The notes: generated by a model from the letters alone, not told the origin. A stretch of DNA of 64,000 nucleotides from Nemertoderma westbladi (GCA_032718475.1 JAUCBJ010008027.1:32010-96009), one strand, 5' to 3'; positions 40,801 to 50,052 are shown, numbered from the stretch's first letter. Program-made: numbers and translations.

Positions 40801-43397
40801 TGGAAAGCGTCGGGAACTAGAAAGGGTACCTGTGCCACCATAAACAAACCCACGTGGTTTATTCCGGTAATACCCAGCAGCAGCAAGTATTTCCTCATTC
40901 TCTGCTACAAAAGTAGGTTCCAACTTGACAGAAATACTATTACTAGTAGTGTCATTGCCAAAAACTCAGCAGAAATTATTTTTCCTATAAACTTTTTCAA
41001 CGATTTTTGTGCTTGCTCATATAACGATTTCTTGTTTCTGTAATCCATACCTGTGAGAACAAGGAGTTTTTCTTCCTTTGAGATACAAGATCGTCGAAGT
41101 AATTTAAATGCCAAAATTTCAGATGGCAAAACTAAGCGAAGTTTTTTTATACATTGAAATTTCTGGTCGAAGTTTGAAATATAATCAAAAATGCTTTCCA
41201 TTTCCAGTCGCTTGTAGTCTTTGAAATCCTCGAACTTCTCTAAACTGTCTTCTAACTCATCTTTGCCTAATTTTAATTCAAGAAACTTAATTAGCTCGTC
41301 AAACCCCTGTTCGGTTTTCAAATCATCTAGAGGAATTTCATCAAACACCCATCATTTTCCCGGATTTTAGATTTCTCATCTTCTGGAAGAGATAGTGCAA
41401 TGGCGATGCCCTGTTTCTCGTTAGGCAGTTCGGTTATTTCACGCCATGCCAATAGTTCCTGTTTGTATCTTTCAAATGATTTAGAATCTTTATTAAACAA
41501 AGGCGGATTCAGTTTTACCGATGTTGATGCCATGTTTGGTGGTAAACCCTGAAATATACCGGTAGTAAACCCAGAAGGCAAAACAACTTCTTTAGATCAA
41601 CTAATCCGTATCACAAAGATAGAAAAGAACAAAGTAATAAAAATAAATAACGCCACACAACAGTTCTAATCTTTAATAGTAAATGCTCGCCACTCTCTAA
41701 CGCCAAATAGTAAATGCTCGCCTCTCGTTAACACCAAAGTTCAAGTTGATCACGCTACCAGTAGATTGTTACTAAATGCTCGCCTCTCGTTAACACCAAA
41801 GTTCAAGTTGAACACGCTACCAGTAGATTGTTACCAAACGCTCTGCTACCATTGTTAAACATTGATAACGGTATACATAATCTTATATTCTTATCCACTA
41901 TAGCCCTAACAGACTATCACATATAGCAATCTACATATATATATATATATAAACAACTCACTACCAGTACCAACTACTACTGTACTAACACAACAGCTGG
42001 ACTTACAACAAATACCGGACTTAGATCATGAATTGACTTTCATAGTGTACATATATAGATATTGACAACATAATCTACTGATACTTAAGTTTTATGGTTT
42101 TAGGTTTGGTGTGCCAGAAAGAGGTCATGATTTAGGCGTGTCTTTATTACAGGTACGAGTATCTCTCAGAAACTGCGAAGGATGCTGATCGAATATTTTC
42201 GTTACCACTTTTGACTCTTTATTTTACAAACAGCGTCAACATAACACTCGAACTTTACTTCTTCATGAGTAAAGGAGCCACCGTTTTTCTAGAAGAGCCA
42301 TTACTCGCAGTAGTTATTCTGGTATGGGCGGCAATGTTGGTCGGCCAAATATTTCTAATTTCCTTTCTTTCCGCTGCTCTAAACGATGAGGTGGGTTTAT
42401 AAAAGACGAACCACTTACTGTATGGCATACTTATAGTATTTTTATTCGACATTTTAATCCCCCTTGATATTCTTCTGAATTTAGTCGCGAGATAAATGAT
42501 TAAACTCGCGAGAAAATTATTAAACTGCGAGAAAATAATTAATCTCGTGAGGTAGATGATTAAACTCGCGAGAAAATTATTAAACTCGCGAGAATATAAT
42601 TAATCTCGCGGGAGAGATGATTAAACTCGCGGGAAAATTATTAAACTCGCGAGATAAATGATTAAACTCGTGAGAAAATTATTAAACTGCGAGAAAATAA
42701 TTAATCTCGTGAGGTAGATGATTAAACTCGTGAGAAAATGATTAAACTCGCGAGATAGATGATTAAACTCGCGAGAAAATAATGAATCTCGCGAGAAGAT
42801 TATTAAACTGGCGAGATAAATGGATAAACTCGCGAGAAAATTATTAATTTCGCGAGATAAATGATTAAACTCGTGAGAAAATAATTAATCTCGCGAGATA
42901 ATGGGACAAAAATGTTTCAAAGCACCTGATTTTTTAAACAACGATAACATAGTAGGCCACCTCAAATAAATTAATTAATTACCTGTTAGGCCTACTCATT
43001 GTGGCTCCATTCAACCATTATTGCTTACAACAATTATTATTATAACGTTTACATCGCCAATAATCCCTTTTAAAAAAGGGGAAATGAATTAATATCGAGT
43101 AAATAATACTTGGTAAATCTTAACATAGTTTATAGTTTATCTATGTGATTTTATTTTTATACCGCAGTATTCAGGTACAAAGAGAGAGACAGACACGGTT
43201 ACTTGTATTCATTCAAGAGTCTTTTATCTTTTATTTAGGCACAAAGGCCGTTGGATATTCTATTTAAAGCCCAAATGTCTAAAGCGTCAGAGCTTGATCT
43301 CCTACATCTAAACATTTTCCTTCACCAAGTCAACAGCAGGGACGTTGGATTCACTTGCTATGGGATGTTTCTAATAACAAAGCCGTTGCTTTTAACT
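31896..43397 (+). CDS. Gustatory-receptor-like (GRL) 7TM protein, 4 exons found, 3' exon missing
   Basis: Exons 31896-32603, 36482-36636, 42153-42390 and 43239-43397 join to 420 codons with matching phases: donor AAT|GTAAGT to acceptor TTTTCAG (phase 0), TTG|GTGAGC to TATTACAG (phase 2), GAG|GTGGGT to TTATTTAG (phase 0), then ACT|GTGAGT (phase 0). Hydrophobic segments fit TM1 (IVSVIVILSSA), TM2 (YVTQCLCNYFTLLYCF), TM3 (IMITIIGLTFVVINVGIGLF), TM4 spanning the exon 1-2 junction, TM5 (FSLPLLTLYFTNSVNITLEL), TM6 (LLAVVILVWAAMLVGQIFL) and the start of TM7. Exon 4 ends VGFTCYGMFLITKPLLLT, the signature just before the conserved phase-0 intron of insect Gr and animal GRL genes. The last exon, expected to hold the TY-x5-QF motif, was not found in the window. 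The family forms ligand-gated cation channels in chemosensory or developmental roles; the ligand here is unknown. The Kozak context is good (GCCATGG). Confidence 0.82.
32838..33985 (-). mobile_element. LINE copy B, 5' truncated, in GRL intron 1
   Basis: The minus strand encodes an RT fragment (33979-33407) with FRGISLISIAVKLYNRILLN, NQNGFRKGRGTMEPILALRR, AVIIVDFFDSVSPSR and FWGVLQGDTLAPFLFIIVVD, then FCYLGSWIRKSG (33410-33141) and the RLRFAGLCFRRED tail (33089-32880). These are RT fingers and palm motifs A and B of a non-LTR element. The YxDD box region is damaged by indels near 33410. The endonuclease is absent, as expected for 5' truncation. It lies antisense to the host gene. Confidence 0.8.
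34036..34350. repeat. 36-bp minisatellite, about 8.7 units
   Basis: Units start every 36 bp from 34036 (GGGGTGGGCGCTACTCCTAT, then CTGCTACCCGAAGGTA). Because 36 is divisible by three, an ORF of 12-residue repeats (GATPICYPKVGV) stays open on the plus strand; I regard it as a by-product of the repeat. Confidence 0.9.
34385..34470 (-). mobile_element. tRNA-like SINE head
   Basis: The minus strand carries an A-box-like TTGGCTGAGCGAAGGG and, about 25 bases on, a B-box GGTTCGAGCCC (plus strand GGGCTCGAACCC near 34414). The spacing fits an RNA polymerase III internal promoter. I could not fold a full cloverleaf, so a SINE or tRNA pseudogene is more likely than a functional tRNA. Confidence 0.45.
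34561..34665. repeat. 18-bp tandem repeat TTACTTAATTACCAGTAG
   Basis: Five to six units with single-base variants. A related run (AAGTAGTTACTTAATTACAA) lies at 36430-36470, just before GRL exon 2, so the two runs bracket the RT element at 34680-36257. Confidence 0.75.
34680..36257 (+). mobile_element. Second RT element, 5' truncated and frameshifted
   Basis: The plus strand encodes RRIGIGEVLRTVIGKSIVQC, AVLQVDANNTFNSLNR (motif A, Asp present), SAEGSTQGDPITM (motif B) and KYYTDDANAAGS (motif C, Y-T-D-D). It then continues through two frame changes with GNKLLGGVF, CLRYGWQP, CACGTRLSTNHILPC and a tail WVRWQLSFALLRSSLMCVCG. This is a different RT lineage from the LINE at 32838-33985. From memory, similar RT-plus-C-terminal sequences occur in many invertebrate genomes. 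The segment near 35890 (RLDVSVSGFWG in a shifted frame) might be a restriction-like endonuclease remnant, which is inference only. Confidence 0.65.
36482..36636 (+). CDS. GRL exon 2
   Basis: 155 bp, phase 0 in and phase 2 out. It encodes the end of TM4 and an intracellular loop (CFIQLVWILTNGYFIAICLF, then a basic KRAFRCF segment). The acceptor is TATATTTTCAG and the donor GTGAGC. It is too short for ordinary ORF calling; it was found because its phases join exon 1 to exon 3. Confidence 0.8.
36755..36963 (-). repeat. Copia 3' LTR
   Basis: 209 bp with TG and CA ends, preceded at 36750-36754 by ACATA. It is about 95% identical to the other LTR by eye; the length difference is mainly the TATATA count and a TAGC insertion. 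Confidence 0.9.
36964..37006 (-). promoter_or_regulatory. Copia polypurine tract
   Basis: On the plus strand TTCCTACACTTTTCTC followed by T-runs, so the minus strand is purine-rich right up to the 3' LTR. This is the expected primer for plus-strand DNA synthesis. Confidence 0.7.
37013..40431 (-). pseudogene. pol: Copia pol (protease, integrase, RT, RNase H)
   Basis: One frame runs from about 40430 to 37560, broken by nonsense codons: TGA in the protease after DSACTSTV, TGA at 39531 where SPYQNG is expected, and TAG at 38742. A frameshift near 37570 leads into RNase H, with a TAA at 37313. Domains: protease DSACTSTV, GAG-pre-integrase zinc region (LHRQFSHPS with CDERC and CETCKRF), integrase VMDLKIWNN and IMSDNGGEFNSEE, RT KTTDIKSAFLQGRSLD and LVSHIDDFLHAG, RNase H YVDNQSVIESIHS and NWCPGSAQIANCLTKK. 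Confidence 0.88.
40432..41581 (-). pseudogene. gag: Copia gag with CCHC knuckle
   Basis: Three frames: 41581-41327 (MASTSVKLNPPLFNKDSKSF, the matrix-like start), 41348-40905 (helical gag core) and 40923-40432, which contains CRCCGSFRHLLKDC, a C-X2-C-X4-H-X4-C knuckle. Each junction is a short frameshift. Confidence 0.8.
41700..41832 (-). repeat. 63-bp tandem duplication in the copia leader
   Basis: A unit with AAATGCTCGCCTCTCGTTAA and ACGCTACCAGTAGATTGTTA occurs at 41705-41767 and 41768-41830, with a partial third copy from about 41670. It abuts the primer site. Confidence 0.8.
41841..41851 (-). promoter_or_regulatory. Copia primer-binding site (tRNA-iMet)
   Basis: The minus strand reads TGGTAGCAGAG one base after the 5' LTR end. 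This is complementary to CTCTGCTACCA, the 3' end of metazoan initiator Met tRNA. Confidence 0.85.
41853..42067 (-). repeat. Copia 5' LTR
   Basis: 215 bp, ends TG and CA, followed by ACATA at 42068-42072, the target-site duplication. Confidence 0.9.
42153..42390 (+). CDS. GRL exon 3
   Basis: 238 bp, entering in phase 2 so that TG plus G completes a Trp codon (WYEYLSETAKDADRIFS). It encodes TM5 and TM6 and ends LSAALNDE before GTGGGT. The acceptor sits 85 bp after the copia LTR at 42067. Confidence 0.82.
42482..42902. repeat. About 20-bp minisatellite with CTCGCGAG cores (GRL intron 3)
   Basis: About twenty units of the type GATTAAACTCGCGAGAAAAT, with GTGAG and GCGGG variants. Each core CTCGCGAG is an 8-bp palindrome with two CpGs, in an otherwise AT-rich intron. 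Confidence 0.9.
43239..43397 (+). CDS. GRL exon 4
   Basis: 159 bp, phase 0 at both ends. It starts AQRPLDILFKAQMSKASELD and ends at the TM7 onset, VGFTCYGMFLITKPLLLT. The donor is GTGAGT. This is the most diagnostic exon for the family assignment. Confidence 0.85.
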
Positions 43398-44353
43398 GTG
43401 AGTATTTTTGTTATTTAATCAATTTAGATCAATTAAAAAAACACATATATTAATTTAATTACTTGAATTAATTAAAAACTATAATGGAATGGCGTATGGG
43501 GATTACAGCTGTATAATTTTTAAGTTAAATTATTTAAATCTTATACTATAAAATAAAATAAGAATCAAATAAAGGGCAAACATAAAAATGAGTACTTTAC
43601 TCGTCTTCGTCGTTTACTTGTCGTACTTTACAAATCTCCATCGTGAGTTAGTCTGTGTACTAGAGGTATCTGTGGTCGTCTGTTCGTTTAACTGTAGCTG
43701 TACTGTAGGCTTTATTGAATTTAAATTATAATGAAATTTAAAATATCATGGGGGTAAGAATATACTGAGGGGTGTTAAATTTCACTAAAATATCACCCAG
43801 AGTAGTTTCACCCCCGGTTAAAATACTCTAGTGAATTTGTGACGGGATCAGAGATCCCGACCGGGTTGTTAAAGTATGCGTTACTGTTCTGCTGGGGATC
43901 ATGCTACCAGCTTTGGCCGAGGCCGTTTGGGAAAACAGTGAAAGTTCCTGTTGTCTTTCGATATTAATTAATATGGACGATAATAGCACGTATTGAATAT
44001 AAAGCAGAAAATGCAGATAAATTGTTACCGGTATAGCGGTGGTGGTTATTAACTATGACCGGTCTGCACTAAGTAAACTGAATAACACAACTGACCGGTA
44101 AACCAGTAATGTAAGATAATATATGATTAATACATTGAAGATTGGTTCACCTCCTACTCTACTTTGGCCCTCTACCTAATGGATGCTTTCCTGTTCCCTA
44201 TCACGTGCTTCCCTCCCCACTATTGGCTAATATACTACTTGTCACTTTGGCACTCCCTGGGAGTGTTTCCCCTCTGCTGCTAGCTTCTACTAGCTGCCTT
44301 CCCTCCGAGGTGGTTTGACCTCTCACCTTTGTCTGTGGCTTTGGGGCTTGTGT
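43398..44353. other. Start of GRL intron 4 / downstream DNA
   Basis: I searched the plus strand for a phase-0 exon with Thr-Tyr followed by Gln and found none. AT-rich sequence with a pair of short words AATATCA / ACCCAGAG, nothing else recognisable. Confidence 0.4.
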
Positions 44354-44636
44354 CCCCCCCCCCCCCCCAATGTTGGTTATGATACGAGATTAATATTGGT
44401 AATCTCGTATCCCCAACATATTGCTAAAATGCCACTAGTCCCATTTTCTGGTGGCTAATGAAGTGGAATTGAATCTGCTTACACTCCCCCCCCCCCCCAT
44501 GCTATCTTCCCGGTGAGAAGATACAGTAGCATCAACCTTAAGTGCGCTTCAATTCCGCTGGAACCCAATCTACTATCGGGTCTGGGGTGGAGTTCTTTTC
44601 TCGGTGTTGGCTTTCCAGCCCCCCCCCCCCCCCCCC
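44354..44636. repeat. Three long C-tracts
   Basis: C15 at 44354-44368, C13 at 44486-44498 and C18 at 44619-44636, in a pyrimidine-rich stretch. Similar tracts occur at 48309-48326 (C18), 58178-58201 (G24) and 61375-61387 (C13). Confidence 0.95.
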
Positions 44637-44899
44637 TGGGTATGTTATTGCTACCCCTCCTTGGTGCAATCGCGAGCTATGTTGCACCAAGATATCTGAT
44701 GTCTCTGTTCGAGACAATTGTGGACTCTATTTCCACACAATTTTCAAAAAACCTCACTCTAATTTCCCTCTAATCTCACTCTTGGACCCCTCTGTCCCTT
44801 ACTCTCTCTCTTACTGCTCGCTCCCCACACTTGAATTGCACTCCTCTCACTTCCTCACGCGCCAACACCTCCTCTCCATACTTCCCTCGTACTCCTCTC

Positions 44900-45520
44900 A
44901 TACCCCTCTCGGAACTTACCCCAGTCCATCGGCTTGTGGCAGACAAGCCTCATGAGCTGGCCCATCACCACTGCTCCACAATGTCCTGTGCCCACACCGT
45001 GCTCCCCCCGGAACTTGCCCCAGTCCATCGGCTTGTGGCAGACAAGGCCCATGAGCTGGCCCATCCCCACTGCTCCACAATGTCCAGTGTTCTCTACCAT
45101 TCCCAAAGTGCCAATTTTCCTTAGTCTTATTTTATTTTTCTTATGTTCCCCCCTGTCTGTGCTATTATCCTATCTACTTTTCTACTTCCTTCTTACTATG
45201 TACCCTACTACTACTATGCTATGCCTACATACCCTTTACTTTCTTACTACGTGGCGCTCTCGGTGCCCACAACTTCTAACTTCTATGGTACTATGTACCC
45301 TAATACTGCTACTATGGTATATCAAAATACCACACCCTTCACTCTCACTACGTGGCGCTTTCGGTGCCCACAACCCCTCTGATACTACTTCTATGGTATA
45401 CCTACATACCATACCCTCTACCCTCTTTCTACGTGGCGCTTTCGGTGCCCATAACCTCTAACTCTCTCGGTACTATGTACCCTACTACCACTCTCGCGGT
45501 ATGTCTATATACCACACTCC
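44900..45520. repeat. Two tandem repeat families
   Basis: A 91-bp unit (CCAGTCCATCGGCTTGTGGC with GACAAG and CATGAGCTGGCCCATC) occurs at about 44919 and 45010. Then CTACGTGGCGCT-TCGGTGCCC repeats at about 45247, 45348 and 45431, with TATGTACC and ATACC links. These may belong to the 3' non-coding or LTR part of E3, but I found no second copy to show that. Confidence 0.65.
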
Positions 45521-45996
45521 CTAACTTCAAACTTCTTACTTCTTACTTCTAACTTCTGCTACCTACTATCTAACTATCTACTACTATTACTTTCTAACTT
45601 TCTACTATCTCACTTCTTATTTTTATTATTTTTATTATTTATTTTATATTTCTATGTGTGGGAAGGGCTTCTCGCCCTCATTCCCACCCCCCTCAGTCCA
45701 ACATATTGGACAACTAAACCCTAAGGGATTCCTCGATCTTCCATCGATTCTTCCAGCAGGCACTCTCCCACTGCCCCCCTGTAGGTCCTCTTATCCTTCG
45801 CCCCACTCTCCTTGTCAATTCCAAATCCAGGAATTGATCCTCCCTCCTTGATCACCCTAAAATCGGGTCTTTCGGTCGCCTTCTTGATATCCTCATGGTC
45901 CCCTGGCAGCAAAATGCCACCCTTCATCTTGTCGTCACCTGGCGGTAGAATGAAAAGAAATCGAAAGAATAGATAAAACAGAATGGATAATAGTAA

Positions 45997-47412
45997 TCAT
46001 ATCCCTTTCCACCCTCTCTTCTTATTTGACCTTCCCCTTTTCGGTATGCCTCTCAACCGGACCGGCGTCTCCTCCAGACACTTCTCCGGACATCTCACAA
46101 TCCACTCTTCTCCATCCTCATACCGATGGTTGCCGGGAACATCCTTGTTCCATCCCATCGTCCCTAAGTCTTCCGCGTCAAATCCATTATCCTCCGCCCA
46201 CTCTCTTGCTGTAGCTTCCCCTCCTAATTCATCTACCAACGGTATTTCTCTGGAACTATCCTCTATCCTTTCACCACGCTCCACTATACATGGTTCCAGA
46301 TCCATACCCAACTCCTGGTACCCTTCCCCTGGCCGCTTCTCACATGGGACCTCCCCATCACCTGTCTCTGGTTTCTCCTCTACGTCCTTAACAGTGCCTG
46401 ATAGCATGCACCCTGATGTCTCCGACACCCTGAATGGAATCTTGGTTTTAATTGGGCCTCTAAGCGTCCATCCGAATGGCGTGAGAATCGCTGTCGGATC
46501 CCGCTGCTTATTCTCTCCGAATATGGTCCGTACTTTTTTGTGGGCCGTCGGACAATCCATTCCGACTATGATGGATACCTTCGAGACGTCCACCTCTGGT
46601 ATTGGGAAATCGATATCGTCCAGGAACCACCAGTATTGCTCGACCTCGATCCTGGTGGGTCGCCTGGCGTTTATGTTAATAGATTCTATTATCTGTATGG
46701 GGTCGATGGTTGCCCCATAATCACATCCCGGTGCTATTGCTGATATCTCGCACCGTCCCGTCCTCATCTCCAGGACCTCATCTTTACTCGAGATAGTAGT
46801 TACTGCCATCCTACTCGGCCTCGTCTGTAACCCTATCTCCTCGGCCACCCAATTCTCCACCAGCGTGAAGGCTGCTCCGCTGTTGACCAGCATCAGTGTC
46901 GTGACTGATCGGCCGCCCTTTCCTGTTATCCTCACTGGTACTACCCCAAGTAGTACTTTCCTCTTTCTCCTTGCTTCCGTCGTGCTCGTAGCCATAGTTT
47001 GGCCTCCATTCTCATCGTCTCCTATCGGTGTTTCTCTACACTCTCCGAATCTGTGTCCTTCTACCATGCATCGATGACATAGTCCGTTTGTATCCACGTA
47101 GGCTACATGATCTTGTTTAGGTAACGCTTGCCAATGCTTACAACTCATGGTCTTATGGGTCCCATCCCTATACAATTGATATTCGTATCCTGGATTGTAG
47201 CGCTCCCTGTATAGCCCTTCACATATTGCGCATAGATTCATATCTACCAGTTTAGTGTTTTGGTTATTTGGACTCGGCCTACTGGGTGTGTTGGGATTAT
47301 ATTTGTTCGTGTTTTTATTTTGTTTCTGTCCCTGCCACGGTGTGGCCCTACTCCCAGCTAACTGTGGACTTGTAGTACCCTGCATGGCCGCATGTGGTAG
47401 CGACTGTCTCAC
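45997..47412 (-). pseudogene. E3 gag zinc region and protease (BEL/Pao), no RT
   Basis: 471 codons. Zinc motifs include CAICEGLY and CHRCMVEGHRFGEC. The protease reads TLMLVNSGAAFTLVENWV: the catalytic position has Asn-Ser-Gly where Asp-Ser/Thr-Gly is required, so the protease would be inactive. VGMDCP and LTPFGWTLRGP are BEL/Pao landmarks between protease and RT. The ORF ends in a basic tail (KKRGWKGI) and no RT, RNase H or integrase follows, so the element lacks pol beyond this point. Confidence 0.75.
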
Positions 47413-47426
47413 TCTCGGGAATGCAT

Positions 47427-49035
47427 CTACCGGATTATGTTCGGGTTTAGGCCTGTTGTATTCGCTTTCGGCGCCTTCCCCAAACCATCCTCACTGTAGA
47501 CTGGGTCTGTAATCAACTCTGCTTCATAATTGAGGAAGTTTGACATTTCCTCTAGGCCCAGTTCCGCACCTTTCTTCTCCCGGGTGGAGAAGGCGATCTT
47601 CCTCCACTTGTTCCGTAGCCAGATTGGCAGTGCCTGCGCTATCATGGTGATGTTATTCGATGCGTTGAGTTTGTACGGCGCGTCCAAGGTCTTTAGCGCG
47701 ATCAGCGCCTTCTCGACCTTATTCGCGAAAGTCTTTATACTAACAGGGTTATCCTGTAGGCCACCCGATGTTATTCCCCGCAAGGTCTGCCGGATGACCT
47801 TGGCAGGGTGTCCGTATTCCCTATCTAGGGCCCGCCATGCAGTCGTGAATCCGCCCTCGATACCTTGATACTGCCTTACGATATCGTACGCTGGGCCCCC
47901 TGTGTAAACTTGTAAATATTTTAGGCACTCCGCCTGCGTCAGATTCTTAGTCAATATTTCATTACTGTACATGCGTCGGAATTGCAGGTATTCTTCCGGT
48001 CTGCTTCCATCGAATTTAACTGGCTCCACTGGTGGCAGCTCGATCCTGGTCTTAAGTGCATCGATGAGTGTTGCCATTCCCATCGCCTGTGCTTCCAATG
48101 GGTTCGACGGATGCTGTACAGACTCTCCTGTTGTTGGGTGCGGTTCGCCCGTCGGGCCTGTCGACTTTTTCTGTGTCGGATATATCATTGGAGGTAACGG
48201 CCCCCTCCATATCTCCGTATCGCACAATGTATTCTGGTCCAAGGGGTTCTGGGCTTTTGTTCTCGGTTGAGTGTATTGCTGATATTGTAATGGGGGAATG
48301 TCACCCTGCCCCCCCCCCCCCCCCCCACCGGTGTTATGTTTGGTACTGGGGTTGATGTTAATATATTGGGGCCCACACATCTATCGGCAATAACTCCCCC
48401 CCCCTCCCCTGGGTATATGTTATATCCCTGCATATTATAGTCATACAGGTGTGCAGGTACCGGTATAGGCCTATCCACTTCTTGCCTACCTCCTGGTATG
48501 TACGCCGCGACTTCCGGATCTAATCCCGTTGTTCGCGCTACCCTATCGCCAACACTATCTCTTCCAGCATGGCCTATAGTATGTGCAGTAAGGCCTACAG
48601 TATGTCCTGCAGTCTGCCTGTGTCCTTCCGGACTGAAGTTTAATCTTCTCGAATATTCCAAGACGTCCTCCCCACGACTACCGAACTCTCGATCGGCAGC
48701 TATATCCCGTCGGGAAGTTTCTCTTCGATCCCCTCTCCTGTTCTTGTCCTTGTACCGGTACATCCTGTACCCTTCTCCCGGCGTATGGTATATCTCGCCA
48801 GGCTGTGTCTCTCCGGGGTGACGGCAATCTCCCCGAGTTCGACCCCACTGACCCTCTAACTCCATCTCTGCTACCGACAGTTCGCTGTCCGTCCTTGCTC
48901 TCCGGTTGCTCGTAGCAATGCTTCTTCTATTCACTTCACTTCTTCTCTCTTCAGCGTAGCAATCCCTTTCGTGAGATCTCTCTTTGACCTCCTGGATAAA
49001 CTCCACTGTTCTTCTTCCGTCTTCCGACTGGATAG
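47427..49035 (-). pseudogene. E3 gag N-terminal part, frame change at an 18-G tract
   Basis: An Arg/Glu-rich frame (from about 49035, possibly ATG 49111, to 48185) passes through the poly-G tract at 48309-48326 as poly-Gly. The matching downstream gag core is in a different frame (48380-47427) that also reads through the tract. The core shows PVKFDGSRPEEYLQFRRMYS, WRALDREYGHPAKVIRQTL and IWLRNKWRKIAFS, a DUF1759-like BEL/Pao gag. A second shift near 47420 joins to the zinc-protease ORF. Confidence 0.75.
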
Positions 49036-50020
49036 GCCTGTTCTCGGAGCCACTCCCTCTGTGATAGAGACCCCTGTACTTCCAGAACCTAACTCTAAAT
49101 TCCCTTTGCACAGTACTAAACTACCTGTGCCCAGTAGAACAGCCCCTGAATCAATCCCGGTCCTGGACGCCGAGCAAGACATCAACGATTTGTCGCCCAT
49201 CGTCCCTCGTCTACCCGCTACTATGTTGGCGGCTCCCGCTTCAGCGGTAGAGTGGGTGGATGAGGGACGGCGGGGGATGGATCTCCTGCTCGGGCAATTG
49301 GAGGAACATCGCTTACGTTCCTCCCAGCAGGTTCGAGAGATGGAAGGGACTGTTCAGCAGTTAAAGGGAACCGTAAGAGAGGGTAGGTTAGAGTTACAAG
49401 AAGTGCAGCAGAGCATCGCGTTAGAACGCGATAAGTTAGTAAATATACAAAAGGGTATACCACCACCCCCTGTAACAATGTGTCAACCTGTTAGGTCTGA
49501 AGTATTTCATGCGCAAGGTGTGGAGCGTACACGCATCTATACTGCTAGTGAAATAGAAACTCCTATAGTAAACCCTATTAAGGGTAATTATAAACCTGTT
49601 GATAATGATATTCCATATAGACCTGATCATAATCCGAGAAATTTATATACCGATAACTCGATATTAAATAATACGATGGCCCAAGAAAGTTTTACGCGTC
49701 AAATGGCTAGAACCGAAGCCCGTTGAGTGGTAAAGGTGGGAGAGATCGTCAAGTTCAATGGAGATGAGATGAAATGGTTACGTTTTAATGAATATTATAA
49801 AGATAACATACAGAACTCTGTACTATCTAACAGAGAGTAACTTAGATTCCTCATCGAGTGCTTGGAAGGACCTCCCAAGTTAATGGCGTTAAAGTTTATT
49901 GGACATCCAGATGGATTAAGACAAGTTTGGGATACACTAAACATCAGGTATGGTAATAGGACTAACATAGCTAGGTATTTGTATGCGAAATTATTCAGGA
50001 GATCTGTAGACAGCTAGATT
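49035..50020 (+). pseudogene. E2 gag
   Basis: From about 49035 the sequence follows the E0 gag (ETPVLPE, SKFPLH, RGMDLLLGQ, IPPPPVTMCQPVR), with an extra segment near 49315 that E0 lacks. A TGA at 49724 follows MARTEAR. Beyond it, DUF1759-like residues (FNGDEMKWLRFNEYY, RYGNRTNIARYLYAKLF) continue, interrupted by further stops at about 49838 and 50016. Confidence 0.75.
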
Positions 50021-50052
50021 GGTTAGGCAAGTCTCATGAATACCAGAGTTCC

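Larger units (their letters stand above)
36755..42067 (-). mobile_element. Complete Ty1/copia element in GRL intron 2
   Basis: The LTRs at 36755-36963 (209 bp) and 41853-42067 (215 bp) begin TGTTAAACATTG and end ATATTGACA. A 5-bp target-site duplication ACATA lies at 36750-36754 and 42068-42072. Minus-strand order is gag, protease, integrase, RT, RNase H, which is copia order. The primer site next to the 5' LTR matches the 3' end of initiator Met tRNA. The coding region holds at least four nonsense codons and several frameshifts, so the copy is dead. RT motif HIDDFLHAG recalls the GalEa-like copia clade (moderate inference). Confidence 0.92.

Noticed and set aside
42482-42902. CRISPR-like array
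   Set aside because: Units are contiguous 20-bp repeats without unique spacers, and the genome is eukaryotic; it is a minisatellite.
43590-43690. Candidate GRL last exon
   Set aside because: A hydrophobic frame is present near 43600 but it lacks the Thr-Tyr and Gln-Phe positions and a good acceptor site in phase 0.
45143-45552. Hydrophobic ORFs in the pyrimidine-rich tract
   Set aside because: Repetitive Tyr/Leu/Pro translations of tandem repeats; not a membrane protein.
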